Shown: one piece after another, positions 16,911-26,440 of the stretch
Position numbering within the stretch: position 1 is the stretch's first letter
Layout: the number at the start of each line of letters is the position of its first letter
DNA from: Neorhizobium vignae
GTDB lineage: Bacteria; Pseudomonadota; Alphaproteobacteria; Rhizobiales; Rhizobiaceae
DNA length: 59,091 nucleotides
Direction: 5' to 3'
Assembly: GCF_000732195.1 (NCBI RefSeq)
Contig: NZ_JNNU01000031.1
Coordinates: forward strand, 1-59,091
Notes under the pieces: model-generated
Databases searched by the model: none
What the model saw: the letters and a program-made list of their open reading frames with translations, nothing else
Told to the model about the DNA's origin: nothing
Position numbers and translations under genes: made by a program

Positions 16911-17891
16911 GTGATCAATCGTGAAACGCCCGGGAGCAGCACTGTTGCTCCCCTTGGCAACCGTTCGGCAATAGCCAAAACGGCAACAGTCGAGGCGGGA
17001 GGGTCCGTAGCCCGCCGCTTCGACAGCCACGACACCGGCAGCGCGCTGTGGTTGATGGCGCCTGCCCTGGTGCTCTACGCGATCTTCAGCCTGTTGCCGA
17101 TTGCTGCCACCTTCTGGCTGAGCTTCAACAGTTCGGCCGGTTTCAACACGGCCTCCAGCTTCGTCGGCCTCGACAATTATGCGGCCACAGCGGCCGATCC
17201 CATCGTCTGGCAGAGCCTTTGGCATACCTTGCTTTGGCTGATCTACCATGTGGTGCTGGCCGGCGGCCTCGGGCTTGCGCTGGCGCTCGCCATCAGTCGG
17301 CTGAAGGTCACGCAGGTGTTTTTCCGCACCGCCTTCTTCCTGCCGCATCTGGTGTCGCTGGCCGTGGTTGGGGTCATCTGGGCGAATATCTACGATCCGT
17401 TCTACGGTCTTCTCAACACCGCGCTGACGGAACTGGGGCTGGGCGCCTTCACGCAAGGATGGCTCTCGGATCCGGCTTTAGTGCTTTTCTCAGTCAACGT
17501 CGCAAGCTCATGGCAGGGGTTTGGCCTCTACATGCTGCTGTTTATTGCCGGCCTGCAGAACATCGACCACTCGCTTTACGATGCTGCGGAGGTCGATGGT
17601 GCCTCAGCCTGGCAGAAGCTCGTGTACGTCACTTTGCCGGGACTGCGGGAAGTGACCACCTTCGTCGTGTCGCTGGCCATGATCAACGGCCTGAAAGGCT
17701 TCGCGACCGTCTTTGTCATGACCAATGGAGGGCCGTTCTATCAGAGCGAGTTGATCACCACCTACATCTACAGGCTGGCCTTCCAGTCGCAGGATCACGG
17801 GCGGGCCGCGGTGCTGTGCATCCTGCTCAGCCTGCTGGCGATCGCCATCACCCTCGTCTTCAACCGCTGGCGTGCGAGGCTTTCGAAATGA
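16911..17891 (+). CDS. CUT1 ABC transporter permease (MalF-like)
   Basis: A 326-residue inner-membrane protein with six membrane segments after a cytoplasmic leader: WLMAPALVLYAIFSLLPIAATF, HVVLAGGLGLALALAI, FFLPHLVSLAVVGVIWANIY, and others. The EAA loop reads YDAAEVDGASAWQKLVYVTLPGL, the contact point for the ATPase subunit. It starts at GTG 16911 directly after the receptor gene stop and overlaps the next permease by four bases. It is the first of two permeases for the importer whose ATPase lies at 20229. Confidence 0.92.
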   Translation: MINRETPGSSTVAPLGNRSAIAKTATVEAGGSVARRFDSHDTGSALWLMAPALVLYAIFSLLPIAATFWLSFNSSAGFNTASSFVGLDNYAATAADPIVWQSLWHTLLWLIYHVVLAGGLGLALALAISRLKVTQVFFRTAFFLPHLVSLAVVGVIWANIYDPFYGLLNTALTELGLGAFTQGWLSDPALVLFSVNVASSWQGFGLYMLLFIAGLQNIDHSLYDAAEVDGASAWQKLVYVTLPGLREVTTFVVSLAMINGLKGFATVFVMTNGGPFYQSELITTYIYRLAFQSQDHGRAAVLCILLSLLAIAITLVFNRWRARLSK

Positions 17892-18715
17892 GTACCCGTC
17901 ACCGCGAATGGCCCGTCGCGCTCGGCCTCGCTCCCGTCATGCTGCTAATCCTGGCCCCCTTTGCCTGGCTCATCGTGTCGAGTCTCAAGACCGAGGCCGA
18001 GATCGGGCAGGCCGATCCCTATGCCTGGCCCGCCGACCTTATGTGGCGCAACTATCAGGATGCCTGGCAGATCGGCGGCTTCGGGGAACTTGTCGGCAAC
18101 AGCCTGCTCAATCTCGCAGGCGTCGTGCTCCTGACCCTGCTGACCTGCGCGCCCGCCGGCTATGCCCTGGCGAAGATCCGCTTTCCCGGCCGGGAATGGC
18201 TGTTCTACACTTTCATTCTGGGGCTGACGATCCCTGTCCAGGCCATCGTCATCCCGCTCTATCAGGTGCTGTTCGGCCTCAACCTGGTGAACACGCTGTC
18301 GGGCATCGTGCTGGCGCAGGTGAGCAGCGGCATTCCCTTCGGCATCTTCCTGATGCGCAGCTTCTTCATCAGCGTGCCCGACGAACTGATCGAGGCCGCC
18401 AAGATCGACGGGGCATCGCATCTGCAGATCCTGACCAAGGTGCTGCTGCCGATCTCGACGCCGGCAATCCAGGCGCTGGTGATCATCAGCGCGCTATCCA
18501 CCTGGAACGATTTCTTCCTGCCGCTGATCGTGCTGATCAGTCCCGAGGTGCAGACGCTTCCGCTCGGCCTGGTCAGGTTCGCCAGCACTTACGCTTCCGA
18601 ATATCGGCTGGTGTTTTCCGGCACCGTCATTTCCTTCCTGCCTGTCATCATTCTCTACATCCTGATGCAGCGCCGCTTTACCGAGGGCCTGACACAGGGT
18701 GCAATCAAGGGCTGA
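17888..18715 (+). CDS. CUT1 ABC transporter permease (MalG-like)
   Basis: A 275-residue inner-membrane protein: first segment APVMLLILAPFAWLIVSSL, then LLNLAGVVLLTLLTCAPAGYALA, YTFILGLTIPVQAIVIPLYQVL and SFLPVIILYILMQRRF. The EAA loop is PDELIEAAKIDGASHLQILTKVLLP. It pairs with the preceding permease. ATG 17888 overlaps the preceding stop (ATGA), and the dehydrogenase gene follows two bases after its TGA. Confidence 0.92.
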   Translation: MSTRHREWPVALGLAPVMLLILAPFAWLIVSSLKTEAEIGQADPYAWPADLMWRNYQDAWQIGGFGELVGNSLLNLAGVVLLTLLTCAPAGYALAKIRFPGREWLFYTFILGLTIPVQAIVIPLYQVLFGLNLVNTLSGIVLAQVSSGIPFGIFLMRSFFISVPDELIEAAKIDGASHLQILTKVLLPISTPAIQALVIISALSTWNDFFLPLIVLISPEVQTLPLGLVRFASTYASEYRLVFSGTVISFLPVIILYILMQRRFTEGLTQGAIKG

Positions 18716-18717
18716 CC

Positions 18718-19809
18718 ATGTCACATCATGTCCAGCGGGAAATCCGCTATAATTTCGAATTCGACAACCGCATCAAGGCCTGCTTCATCGGCGCCGGCGG
18801 CCATGCCTATCGCAATGTTTATCCGGCCCTGCGCTATGCGCCGGTCGAACTGCTCGGCATCTGCGATCTTGATGTCGACCGCGCGGCCAAGTTCGCCAGG
18901 CTGTTCGGCGCGGAGAGAGCCTATAGCGATCACCACGAGATGCTGGCGAAGGAAAAGCCCGACCTGGTATTCCTGGTCACGGCCTACCACCCAGACGGGC
19001 GGGTGCAGGCAACCGACCTTGCGCTGGATGCGCTGAAGGCGGGTTGCCATGTCTGGATGGAAAAGCCGACCGCGGCCAGCGTCGAGGAGATCGAGCGGCT
19101 TATGGCGGCCAGCTCCGCTGCCGGGCGCATGGTCATGACAGGCCTCAAGAAGACCTTCTTCCCGACGATCGAGAAGCTCAAGGACCTGATCGGCTCGCCC
19201 GAATTCGGCAGGCTGACCTCGATCAACGTGCGCTACCCCCAGAGCCTGCCGGCGCCTGGCGAGCGCGGCGACCTCGTCAAGATGCAGAGCTTCCTCGACC
19301 ACATCTACCATCCAGGCTCGATCCTCAATTTTCTCGGCGGAGAGATCGAGCGGGCAAGCTACGAGTGGGAGGCGGTGACGGGGGCGACCATTACCAACAT
19401 CAAGTTCCGCTCTGGCGCGATCGGCACGCTGCATTTCGCTGCCGGCCAGTCCGGCGCCAGCATGTTCGAGCGGGTCGAGATCATCGGCGAGGGCGCAAAC
19501 GCCGTCGTCGAGAACGGCAGCAAGCTCACCTATTTCCGCAAGGCAGACCTGCCGAGCTATGGCCGTGCGGCGAGCTTCATCCAGCCCGACGCCAACGCGG
19601 CCCTGGTCTACGAGCCGGAGCATTCGCTTGGACAGCTCTATAACAACAATCTCTTCTATCTCGGTTACGTGCCGGAGATCCTGCACCTGGCCGACGCGAT
19701 CCAATCCGGGCGCCCGATCACCAAGGGAACGCTCGAGGTCGCGCGCGAGATCATGAAACTCTTCGAATTCTACCGACGCGCCGATGCCGGCGTCACCATC
19801 AATCTTTGA
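18718..19809 (+). CDS. Gfo/Idh/MocA family oxidoreductase
   Basis: A 363-residue NAD(P)-dependent dehydrogenase of the Gfo/Idh/MocA family: Rossmann start IKACFIGAGGHAYRNVYPAL, GICDLDVDRAAKFARLFG, then the catalytic EKP motif in CHVWMEKPTAASVEEIE, and the C-terminal beta-sheet domain with LDHIYHPGSILNFLGG. It should oxidise or reduce a hydroxyl of a sugar or inositol-like substrate brought in by the surrounding importer. No signal peptide is present. It lies inside the importer operon, between permeases and cupin, so it is the best clue that the imported compound is a sugar or cyclitol. Confidence 0.9.
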   Translation: MSHHVQREIRYNFEFDNRIKACFIGAGGHAYRNVYPALRYAPVELLGICDLDVDRAAKFARLFGAERAYSDHHEMLAKEKPDLVFLVTAYHPDGRVQATDLALDALKAGCHVWMEKPTAASVEEIERLMAASSAAGRMVMTGLKKTFFPTIEKLKDLIGSPEFGRLTSINVRYPQSLPAPGERGDLVKMQSFLDHIYHPGSILNFLGGEIERASYEWEAVTGATITNIKFRSGAIGTLHFAAGQSGASMFERVEIIGEGANAVVENGSKLTYFRKADLPSYGRAASFIQPDANAALVYEPEHSLGQLYNNNLFYLGYVPEILHLADAIQSGRPITKGTLEVAREIMKLFEFYRRADAGVTINL

Positions 19810-19823
19810 TCCGGGAGCCGCAC

Positions 19824-20204
19824 ATGACGGAAAGCGACATCATCTTCAGGAAGGCGGGCGGCGAGTTCGTGCCGACATCCTGGGGCGAATTGAACTGGAA
19901 GATCAGCGGCGAAGGCACGCCGGGTGCGGAAATGACCTTCGGCACCTGCCGCATCAATCCGGGCGAACGCAATCAGCTGCATTCGCACCCCGATTGCGAG
20001 GAAATCCTTTATGTCGTCTCGGGCAGTTGCGAACACAAGCTCGGCGACGCGCTCTATGTGTTGCAACAGGGCGATGCCATCCGCATTCCCCGCAACATCC
20101 GCCACTGGGCGCGAGCGCTCGGTTCCGAGCCGCTGTTCGCGCTGATCATGTTTTCGTCCGGCCAGCGCACCGCCGTGAACCATGAAGGCGAGGGGACGGC
20201 CTGA
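19824..20204 (+). CDS. Small cupin-domain protein
   Basis: A 126-residue single cupin. The metal-binding first motif is LHSHPDCEEILYVVSG and the second motif includes GDAIRIPRNIRHWARALG with its histidine, so metal binding is likely. Such cupins act as sugar isomerases/epimerases, mutarotases or regulatory sensors. Placed between the dehydrogenase and the ATPase, it is probably a catabolic isomerase for the imported sugar. It starts at ATG 19824 after CGGGAG. Confidence 0.85.
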   Translation: MTESDIIFRKAGGEFVPTSWGELNWKISGEGTPGAEMTFGTCRINPGERNQLHSHPDCEEILYVVSGSCEHKLGDALYVLQQGDAIRIPRNIRHWARALGSEPLFALIMFSSGQRTAVNHEGEGTA

Positions 20205-20228
20205 AGGTCGCCCGGGAGGAGGAGAGGC

Positions 20229-21302
20229 ATGGCTTCGATTGCATTGCAGAATATCCGGAAGAGCTACGGCAGCCTGCCGGTCATCCACGGCGTCGACATC
20301 GCCATCGAGGACGGGGAGTTCATCGTGCTGGTCGGCCCATCTGGTTGCGGAAAATCCACTTTGCTCCGGATGATAGCCGGGCTGGAATCGATCAGCGACG
20401 GCCGGCTTTCCATCGGGGGAACCTTCGTCAACGACCTCAGATCCAAGGATCGCGACATTGCCATGGTGTTCCAGAACTATGCGCTTTATCCCCACCTGAC
20501 GGTCGCCGAAAATATGGGCTTTTCGTTGAAACTGCGCGGGGTGGCCAAGGACGAAATCGCCTGGCGGGTCGACAATGCGGCAAGAATTCTGGCGCTGCAA
20601 CCCTATCTTGACCGTCATCCGCGCCATCTCTCGGGCGGCCAGCGCCAGCGCGTGGCAATGGGCCGCGCCATCGTTCGCGATCCAAAGGTCTTCCTGTTCG
20701 ACGAGCCCCTGTCCAATCTCGATGCCAAGCTGCGCGTGGCGATGCGGGCGGAGATAAAGGAACTGCATCAGCGGCTGAAAATCACGACCGTCTATGTCAC
20801 CCATGACCAGACGGAGGCGATGACTATGGCGGACCGCATCGTCGTCATGCGCGACGGCATGGTCGAGCAGGTCGGCACGCCGCTGGACATCTACGACAAT
20901 CCCGCGACGACTTTCGTCGCCGGCTTTATCGGCATGCCCCCCATGAACCTGATCAAAGGCCGCATTCAGTCCGACGATCCCAGGATTTTCCGGACTGCAA
21001 GCGGCGTTCCTCTGCCGCTTCCGCCCGACAGGAGGCTTGCGGGCGGTGATCGCGAACTGATCTACGGTGTGCGGCCGGAAAAACTCCTCTTGGTCACGCA
21101 AGGGGGCATTCCCGCCCATGTCGCGATAGTTGAACCGACGGGGTCGGAGACGCAGGTAACCGTCCGGGCGCAGGATCAGGATCTGACAATTCTGCTGCGC
21201 GAACGCATCGCCGTGCGTCCCGGCGACACGATAAACATTGCTGTCAGCGCGGCCGATATTCATCTTTTCGACGCGGCCACGGGCCGGCGTACAGAGGGAT
21301 AG
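20229..21302 (+). CDS. CUT1 ABC transporter ATP-binding protein (UgpC/MsmK type)
   Basis: A 357-residue ATPase. Walker A VGPSGCGKSTLLRMIAGLE near residue 38, Q-loop MVFQNYALYPHLTV, signature LSGGQRQRVAMGRAI, Walker B VFLFDEPLSNLD, and H-loop VYVTHDQTEAMTMADRI are all intact. The C-terminal third is the regulatory TOBE domain typical of MalK-like proteins. It energises the importer encoded upstream (receptor 15656, permeases 16911 and 17888). It is the last gene of the operon. Confidence 0.95.
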   Translation: MASIALQNIRKSYGSLPVIHGVDIAIEDGEFIVLVGPSGCGKSTLLRMIAGLESISDGRLSIGGTFVNDLRSKDRDIAMVFQNYALYPHLTVAENMGFSLKLRGVAKDEIAWRVDNAARILALQPYLDRHPRHLSGGQRQRVAMGRAIVRDPKVFLFDEPLSNLDAKLRVAMRAEIKELHQRLKITTVYVTHDQTEAMTMADRIVVMRDGMVEQVGTPLDIYDNPATTFVAGFIGMPPMNLIKGRIQSDDPRIFRTASGVPLPLPPDRRLAGGDRELIYGVRPEKLLLVTQGGIPAHVAIVEPTGSETQVTVRAQDQDLTILLRERIAVRPGDTINIAVSAADIHLFDAATGRRTEG

Positions 21303-21560
21303 CAAGGAACCGACACGGACTGCGCAGGTGGATTGCTGAAGCTGCGATGGCGGAGCAGTTCATTGATATTCAACTATGAAAATCCGGTCGTTGGTTCACA
21401 TCGGTTCAAGGCGAGCAAGCTTGAAGGCGGGTAAAACCGAAGGGAGGGATATCAAAGGGCAGTCAGCTTCACCGGCCAACTCTACAAACGGAGATTGGAA
21501 TGGGCCGCCATGTTGCTCCCATCGCCATACCAGCGGCCCCGATGAGGGGATCGAGATCGG

Positions 21561-23846
21561 TTACGCGGATCTACGTATCCGCACCGGAACGCCCTTGTAG
21601 GCCGGCGTCCCGGATTTCTTGTCATAGTCAGCCAGCGCAATGACCTGGTTCATCTCGGGATAGTATCCGGCCACCGAGCCAAAGGGGATGTCATAGGCAA
21701 CGGCGGTAAATCCGCTGACGGTCCTGGCGCCACTGGCTGTGATGGCTTCGACGTCGATCAGGTCGCCGTCTCTCAAGCCACGTGTTGCGAGGTCCTTGTG
21801 GCTCATGAAGATGACGTCGCGGCGTCCGAAGACGCCGCGGTAGCGATCGTCGAGGCCATAGATGGTGGTGTTGTACTGGTCGTGACTGCGCAAGGTGGTC
21901 AGAACGAGGGCATCGGGGTCCCGCAAGCGTGCATCCTCATCCAGGTCGGGCGCCATGAGAAATTCGGCCTTGCCGGACGGCGTATTCCATACCCGGTTCG
22001 ACGCCGCGACCGTGAGGCGGAAGCCGCCGGGCGTCTTCACGCGCCTGTTGAAATCATGAAAATCGGGAAAGACCATCTCGATCTTGTCACGGATCCGATC
22101 GTAGTCACCCGCCATGCCCTCCCAGTCTATGCCGTACCGGTCGCCTAGCGTAGCTTTGGCCATGCCGGCAATGATGGACGGTTCCGAGCGCAACTGGTCG
22201 CTGGGCGGCTTCAGGAAGCCGCGCGAGGCATGCACCATCGACATCGAGTCCTCGACGGTGACCGATTGGCGGCCTGATGCCTGAATGTCCAAATCCGTCC
22301 GGCCCAGAACCGGCAGGATGATCGACGTTTGTGCCAACAGCAAATGCGAACGATTGAGCTTCGTGGCGAGATGGACGGCCAGGTCGAGCTTTCGCATGCC
22401 CGCGAATGTCGCTTCCGGATCCGACATGGCGACAGCGAGATTGCCGCCGAGACAGACAAGCGCTTTCGACCTGCCGTCGATAATGGCTTCGACGGCCTCC
22501 ACGGCATTGTGCCCCTTTTCCGAAGGCGGTCGAAAACCGAAGGCTCTTTCCATTCCGTCGAGAAGCGCGACATTCGGAATTTCCGTGATGCCGACCGTCC
22601 GGTCGCCCTGCACGTTGGAATGGCCGCGCAATGGGCATATGCCGGCGCCCGGCCGGCCTATATTGCCGCGCAGCAACAGGAAGTTGGCGAGTTGCTGGAC
22701 ATTTGCTGTGCCATTGGCATGCTGGGTAATCCCCATTCCATAACAGAGGATGACATTCTTCGCCTTGAGATAGACATCGACGGCGCTATCCAGCGCTTCC
22801 AGCGACAGGCCTGATTTTTCGACGATTTCAGACCATTCCGTCCGCTCGATATCGGCCTTCAGTTCATCTAGGCCAATGGTGTGGGTCTCGATGAATTCGC
22901 GGTCGAGCACGCCCGGCCCCCCTGCGGCGATATCGGCCGCGTCGCGTTCGAAGATACGCTTCATCAGGCCCTTGAGCGCGGCGAGATCGCCGCCGGTACG
23001 AACCTGGTGATAGGCGGACGCAATCTTGGTCGACGACATCGTCGTCATCTCGATCGGATCCTGCGGTGCGGCGAACCGCTCCAGTGCGCGCTCCTTGAGC
23101 GGATTGAAGACCACGATGGGCACTCCCCGGCGTGACGCGTCGTGAAGCGTGGTCATCATGCGCGGATGGTTGGTACCGGGATTGTGTCCGAACGAGAAGA
23201 TCGCGTCGGCATGATCAAAATCATCCAGCGTCACCGTGCCCTTGCCAACCCCGATCGACAGGGGCAGGCCGACGCTGGTGGCCTCATGGCACATGTTGGA
23301 ACAGTCGGGGAAATTGTTGGTGCCATAGGCACGCACGAACAATTGGAACAGGAATGCCGCCTCGTTCGAGGCCCTGCCGGACGTGTAGAATTCCGCCATG
23401 TGAGGGCTGGGCAAGCTGTTCAGCCCTGCGGCGATGCGGGCGAATGCAGCGTCCCATTCGATCGGTATATAGCGATCGCTGGCCTGGTCATAGATCAGGG
23501 GATGGGTCAGCCGGCCTTGGTCTTCAAGGCTATGGTCGGACCAACTCCAGAGGTCCGTGACGGTATGGGCGGCAAAGAAATCCGGACCGACCCGCTTGGC
23601 CGTCGATTCCCAGGTGATCGCTTTGGCACCATTTTCGCAGAACTCGAAGGAACTTGTATGCTTCGGATCGGGCCAGGCGCAACCGGGGCAATCGAACCCC
23701 TCCGGCTGGTTTGCCTTCAGGAGTGTAACAGCACCCTCTGCGATGATCTGTTGATGAGCAAGGGTTTTGGCCACGGCCTTCAGTGCACCCCAACCGCCCG
23801 CGGGGGCAGTGTAACGCTCGATCCCATCCGGCCGCTTCTCGCTCAT
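21561..23846 (-). CDS. FdhF/YdeP family molybdopterin oxidoreductase
   Basis: A 761-residue protein of the formate-dehydrogenase-like YdeP family. An N-terminal GFDCPGCAWPDP segment is typical of YdeP, whose cluster-binding cysteines are reduced compared with true formate dehydrogenases. The molybdopterin domain includes FYTSGRASNEAAFLFQLFVRAYGTNN-like blocks and CYGMGITQHANGTANVQQLANF; the C-terminal molydopterin dinucleotide domain includes TLRSHDQYNTTIYGLDDRY. E. coli YdeP is linked to acid resistance; the true substrate is unknown. It has a good ribosome site (AAGGGAG) and is divergent from an MFS exporter gene. No FdhD gene is seen nearby. Confidence 0.9.
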   Translation of the reverse strand: MSEKRPDGIERYTAPAGGWGALKAVAKTLAHQQIIAEGAVTLLKANQPEGFDCPGCAWPDPKHTSSFEFCENGAKAITWESTAKRVGPDFFAAHTVTDLWSWSDHSLEDQGRLTHPLIYDQASDRYIPIEWDAAFARIAAGLNSLPSPHMAEFYTSGRASNEAAFLFQLFVRAYGTNNFPDCSNMCHEATSVGLPLSIGVGKGTVTLDDFDHADAIFSFGHNPGTNHPRMMTTLHDASRRGVPIVVFNPLKERALERFAAPQDPIEMTTMSSTKIASAYHQVRTGGDLAALKGLMKRIFERDAADIAAGGPGVLDREFIETHTIGLDELKADIERTEWSEIVEKSGLSLEALDSAVDVYLKAKNVILCYGMGITQHANGTANVQQLANFLLLRGNIGRPGAGICPLRGHSNVQGDRTVGITEIPNVALLDGMERAFGFRPPSEKGHNAVEAVEAIIDGRSKALVCLGGNLAVAMSDPEATFAGMRKLDLAVHLATKLNRSHLLLAQTSIILPVLGRTDLDIQASGRQSVTVEDSMSMVHASRGFLKPPSDQLRSEPSIIAGMAKATLGDRYGIDWEGMAGDYDRIRDKIEMVFPDFHDFNRRVKTPGGFRLTVAASNRVWNTPSGKAEFLMAPDLDEDARLRDPDALVLTTLRSHDQYNTTIYGLDDRYRGVFGRRDVIFMSHKDLATRGLRDGDLIDVEAITASGARTVSGFTAVAYDIPFGSVAGYYPEMNQVIALADYDKKSGTPAYKGVPVRIRRSA

Positions 23847-23933
23847 CGCAAACTCCCTTCACCGTGTTTCTACAGATCTAGCATCGAGCCCATCGATGCG
23901 AACCTAGACCGATGTATAGGTCCGGTTAGACGT

Positions 23934-23962
23934 CCATTGGATGTGCGTGCAATGCCATTGGA
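23934..23962. promoter_or_regulatory. Direct repeat in the YdeP/MFS divergent promoter
   Basis: The octamer CCATTGGA occurs at 23934-23941 and again at 23955-23962, exactly 21 bases apart, or two helical turns, in the 156-base region between divergent genes. It looks like a paired protein-binding site controlling one or both promoters. No regulator gene lies next to it. Confidence 0.4.
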
Positions 23963-24002
23963 CATAGCTTGCTCTGATCTAGATTGGCGATGGAGCAGGA
24001 TT

Positions 24003-25223
24003 ATGGAAAAGACCGAACAGATGCAGGGCAGGGCGGCAAGCGCCACCCGAAATGATGCGATCGGACAAGCCGCGCTGCTGGCGGTGGCCGTCGCTAGCGG
24101 CATTGCAGTCGCGAACATCTATTACAATCAGCCGATGCTCGGCCTTATCGAGGCGGATTTCAGTCAGCAACCGATCACCGGCATGGTGCCGACGGCGACG
24201 CAGCTCGGCTATGCGCTGGGCCTTTTTCTCTTATTACCGCTCGGCGACCTCGTTAATCGGCGCCGCATGATCATCGGGCAGTTCCTGGTGCTGGCAGCCG
24301 CTCTCGCGCTTGCCGCACTGGCACCGACCGCTTGGATGTTGGTGGCAGCATCGGTCATCGTCGGCGCGTGTTCCACTGTCGCCCAGCAGATCGTGCCCTT
24401 TGCCGCATCGTTGGCAGCGCCGGAAAAGCGCGGCGCCACGATCGGCACAGTCATGGCGGGTGTTCTGTCAGGCATATTGTTCAGCCGCACCCTCTCGGGC
24501 TTCGTTGGCGAACATGCTGGCTGGCGGGAGATGTTCTGGATCGGAGTGCCGCTGGCGCTGCTTGCCGCCGGCCTCATGTATGCGATGCTTCCGCATCACC
24601 AGCCAACATCGACCTTGCGCTATCATCAGGCACTCCAGTCTCTGAGCCAGCTCTGGAAACGCCACCCGGCGTTGAGGGCCGCGACCATCATTCAGGCATT
24701 GCTGTTTGCTTCGTTCACAGCGTTCTGGACAATCCTGGCACTCTATCTCGCCGGGCCGAAGTTCCAGCTCGGTGCGGATGTCGCAGGTCTGTTCGGCATC
24801 GTCGGTGCGGTCGGCATCTTTGCAGCGCCGCTGGCAGGCAGGGTCGCCGACACGCGTGGGCCGCATTTCGTGGTCTGGATGGGCGCGGGCCTCACGATCC
24901 TTGCCTGGCTGATCTTCGGCGTCTGGGCATCAATCGCTCCCCTGGTCGTCGGCGTCATCGTGCTCGATTTCGGCATACAGAGCGCACTCATCTCCAACCA
25001 GCACATCATCTATGCGCTTGAAGCCGATGCGCGCAGCCGACTCAATACCGTTTTTATGACCGGTATGTTCCTCGGCGGCGCCGCGGGTTCGGCGATGGCG
25101 ACGTTCGCTTGGGGACAGGGTGGCTGGCCCTTCGTCAGCCTTCTTGGCGCGGCCCTTGGCATCGCAGCGTTCGCCATCAAGTTTGTTCATCATCGCCGCC
25201 ATCCGGCGGTTGTCGGGCACTGA
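24003..25223 (+). CDS. MFS transporter (efflux type)
   Basis: A 406-residue major facilitator with twelve predicted membrane segments. The first carries AVASGIAVANIYYNQPMLGLI, a pattern of drug/sugar efflux MFS proteins. The loop between segments two and three reads GDLVNRRRMII, matching the GxxxDRxGRR-type motif A. Other segments include GTVMAGVLSGILFSRTLSGF and AAGSAMATFAWGQGG. It is probably an exporter for a small compound handled by the monooxygenase encoded next, ten bases downstream. It is divergent from the YdeP-type gene. Confidence 0.88.
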   Translation: MEKTEQMQGRAASATRNDAIGQAALLAVAVASGIAVANIYYNQPMLGLIEADFSQQPITGMVPTATQLGYALGLFLLLPLGDLVNRRRMIIGQFLVLAAALALAALAPTAWMLVAASVIVGACSTVAQQIVPFAASLAAPEKRGATIGTVMAGVLSGILFSRTLSGFVGEHAGWREMFWIGVPLALLAAGLMYAMLPHHQPTSTLRYHQALQSLSQLWKRHPALRAATIIQALLFASFTAFWTILALYLAGPKFQLGADVAGLFGIVGAVGIFAAPLAGRVADTRGPHFVVWMGAGLTILAWLIFGVWASIAPLVVGVIVLDFGIQSALISNQHIIYALEADARSRLNTVFMTGMFLGGAAGSAMATFAWGQGGWPFVSLLGAALGIAAFAIKFVHHRRHPAVVGH

Positions 25224-25233
25224 GGTCAGGACG

Positions 25234-26349
25234 ATGAACAAGCTACTTATCAGAATCGTCGGCGGTTCGCTCGCCGGCCTCTTCGCTGGCATCATGCTAC
25301 AGCAGGCTGGCCACGATGTTCGCATCTACGAGCGATCAAGGAACGGTCTGGCCGGGCGGGGAGCGGGCCTTGTCGGTCAGAGCGATCTGCTTCGCATTCT
25401 CAGGCTGATCGGTTGCGAGCATGTGGCACGCATCGGCGTGGTGGCAAAGGAACGCATCTATCTCGATCAGGACGGCAGTATTGCCCAGACCGTCAGTATG
25501 CCCCAGACACAAATCTCCTGGGATGTCCTGTTCGAAACCGTCGCGTCGCGTATCGCGCCCGAAACCTATTTCTTGGGCCGGGACGTCGTCGATGTGATGG
25601 ACGGCGAGAGCGGTGCGGAACTGATTTTTGGTGACGGGACGCGAGAGACAGCCGATCTCGTGATCGGCGCCGATGGCCTCGGTTCCGTGGTGCGTGGTGC
25701 GGTCAATGCAAAGGACAGTCAGAATCGCTATTCCGGCTATGTTGCTTGGCGCGGGTTGATCCCGGAAACCAGTCTGCCCTCTGCCGCCGCGCTGCTTCTC
25801 GACCGGTTTGCGTTCCATGTCCGGCCGGGCGTACACGCTCTCGGCTATCTTGTCCCCGGTTCGAAAGGAGAGATGAGCAGGGGCAGCCGTCGCTACAATT
25901 GGGTCTGGTACCGCAAGGTGCAGCCAAGCGACCTTGCCGGCACGTTCACCGATCTCAGCAGGCGGAGGCACACGTTTTCGCTGCCGCGTGGCGGCTTGTC
26001 TAGCGACCGTCTGGAAACTTTTCGCGCCGATGCCAGGCAGATGCTTCCGCCGCAATTCGCGCTGGCGGTGGAAGCGGAGCCAAGCCCGTCGATACAAGGT
26101 ATTTTCGACTACGAGGCACCCCGTATGATTGGCCGATCCATCGTTCTGATCGGTGACGCCGCCTTCGTCGCGCGGCCGCACACCGCGATGGGCGTGTCGA
26201 AAGCAGCCGGCGATGTCATGGCGTTGAGCAACTGCCTCGCATCCGAGACTGATCTTCCTACCGCCCTGCAGCGGTTCGAGCATGATCGCATCGTCGTTGG
26301 CAGGGAAATCGTGGCCTACGGCCGCCAGCTTGGTGCGTCGGCAATTTGA
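25234..26349 (+). CDS. FAD-dependent monooxygenase
   Basis: A 371-residue class A flavoprotein hydroxylase. The FAD-binding start is IRIVGGSLAGLFAGIMLQQAG, followed by ERSRNGLAGRGAGLV, the mid DG-type motif LVIGADGLGSVVRGAV and the GD motif VLIGDAAFVARPHTAMG. This pattern, with LAGRGAG, resembles the dihydroxypyridine/salicylate-hydroxylase-like branch, which hydroxylates aromatic rings using NAD(P)H and oxygen. It is cotranscribed with the MFS gene (10-base gap, GAGGTCAGG site). A strong terminator follows at 26389. Confidence 0.87.
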   Translation: MNKLLIRIVGGSLAGLFAGIMLQQAGHDVRIYERSRNGLAGRGAGLVGQSDLLRILRLIGCEHVARIGVVAKERIYLDQDGSIAQTVSMPQTQISWDVLFETVASRIAPETYFLGRDVVDVMDGESGAELIFGDGTRETADLVIGADGLGSVVRGAVNAKDSQNRYSGYVAWRGLIPETSLPSAAALLLDRFAFHVRPGVHALGYLVPGSKGEMSRGSRRYNWVWYRKVQPSDLAGTFTDLSRRRHTFSLPRGGLSSDRLETFRADARQMLPPQFALAVEAEPSPSIQGIFDYEAPRMIGRSIVLIGDAAFVARPHTAMGVSKAAGDVMALSNCLASETDLPTALQRFEHDRIVVGREIVAYGRQLGASAI

Positions 26350-26388
26350 ACTGGCTGTCTCTCACATTCCGCGCAAAACAACGGTCTT

Positions 26389-26419
26389 GACCCGCCGGCA
26401 TCTGCCGGCGGGTCGTTTG
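26389..26419 (+). terminator. Intrinsic terminator after the monooxygenase gene
   Basis: An 11-bp perfect stem, GACCCGCCGGC (26389-26399) with GCCGGCGGGTC (26404-26414), has an ATCT loop and is followed by GTTTGATTTT. It lies between convergent genes and can serve the plus strand. Confidence 0.8.
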
Positions 26420-26440
26420 ATTTTAGGAAGTCCGAATGCT

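Noticed and set aside
21303..21560. Open frame of 74 codons on the plus strand (from 21376) and a protein-like minus frame (DPLIGAAGMAMGATW)
   Set aside because: Neither has a ribosome site or a recognisable family; the region is just the gap between convergent genes.
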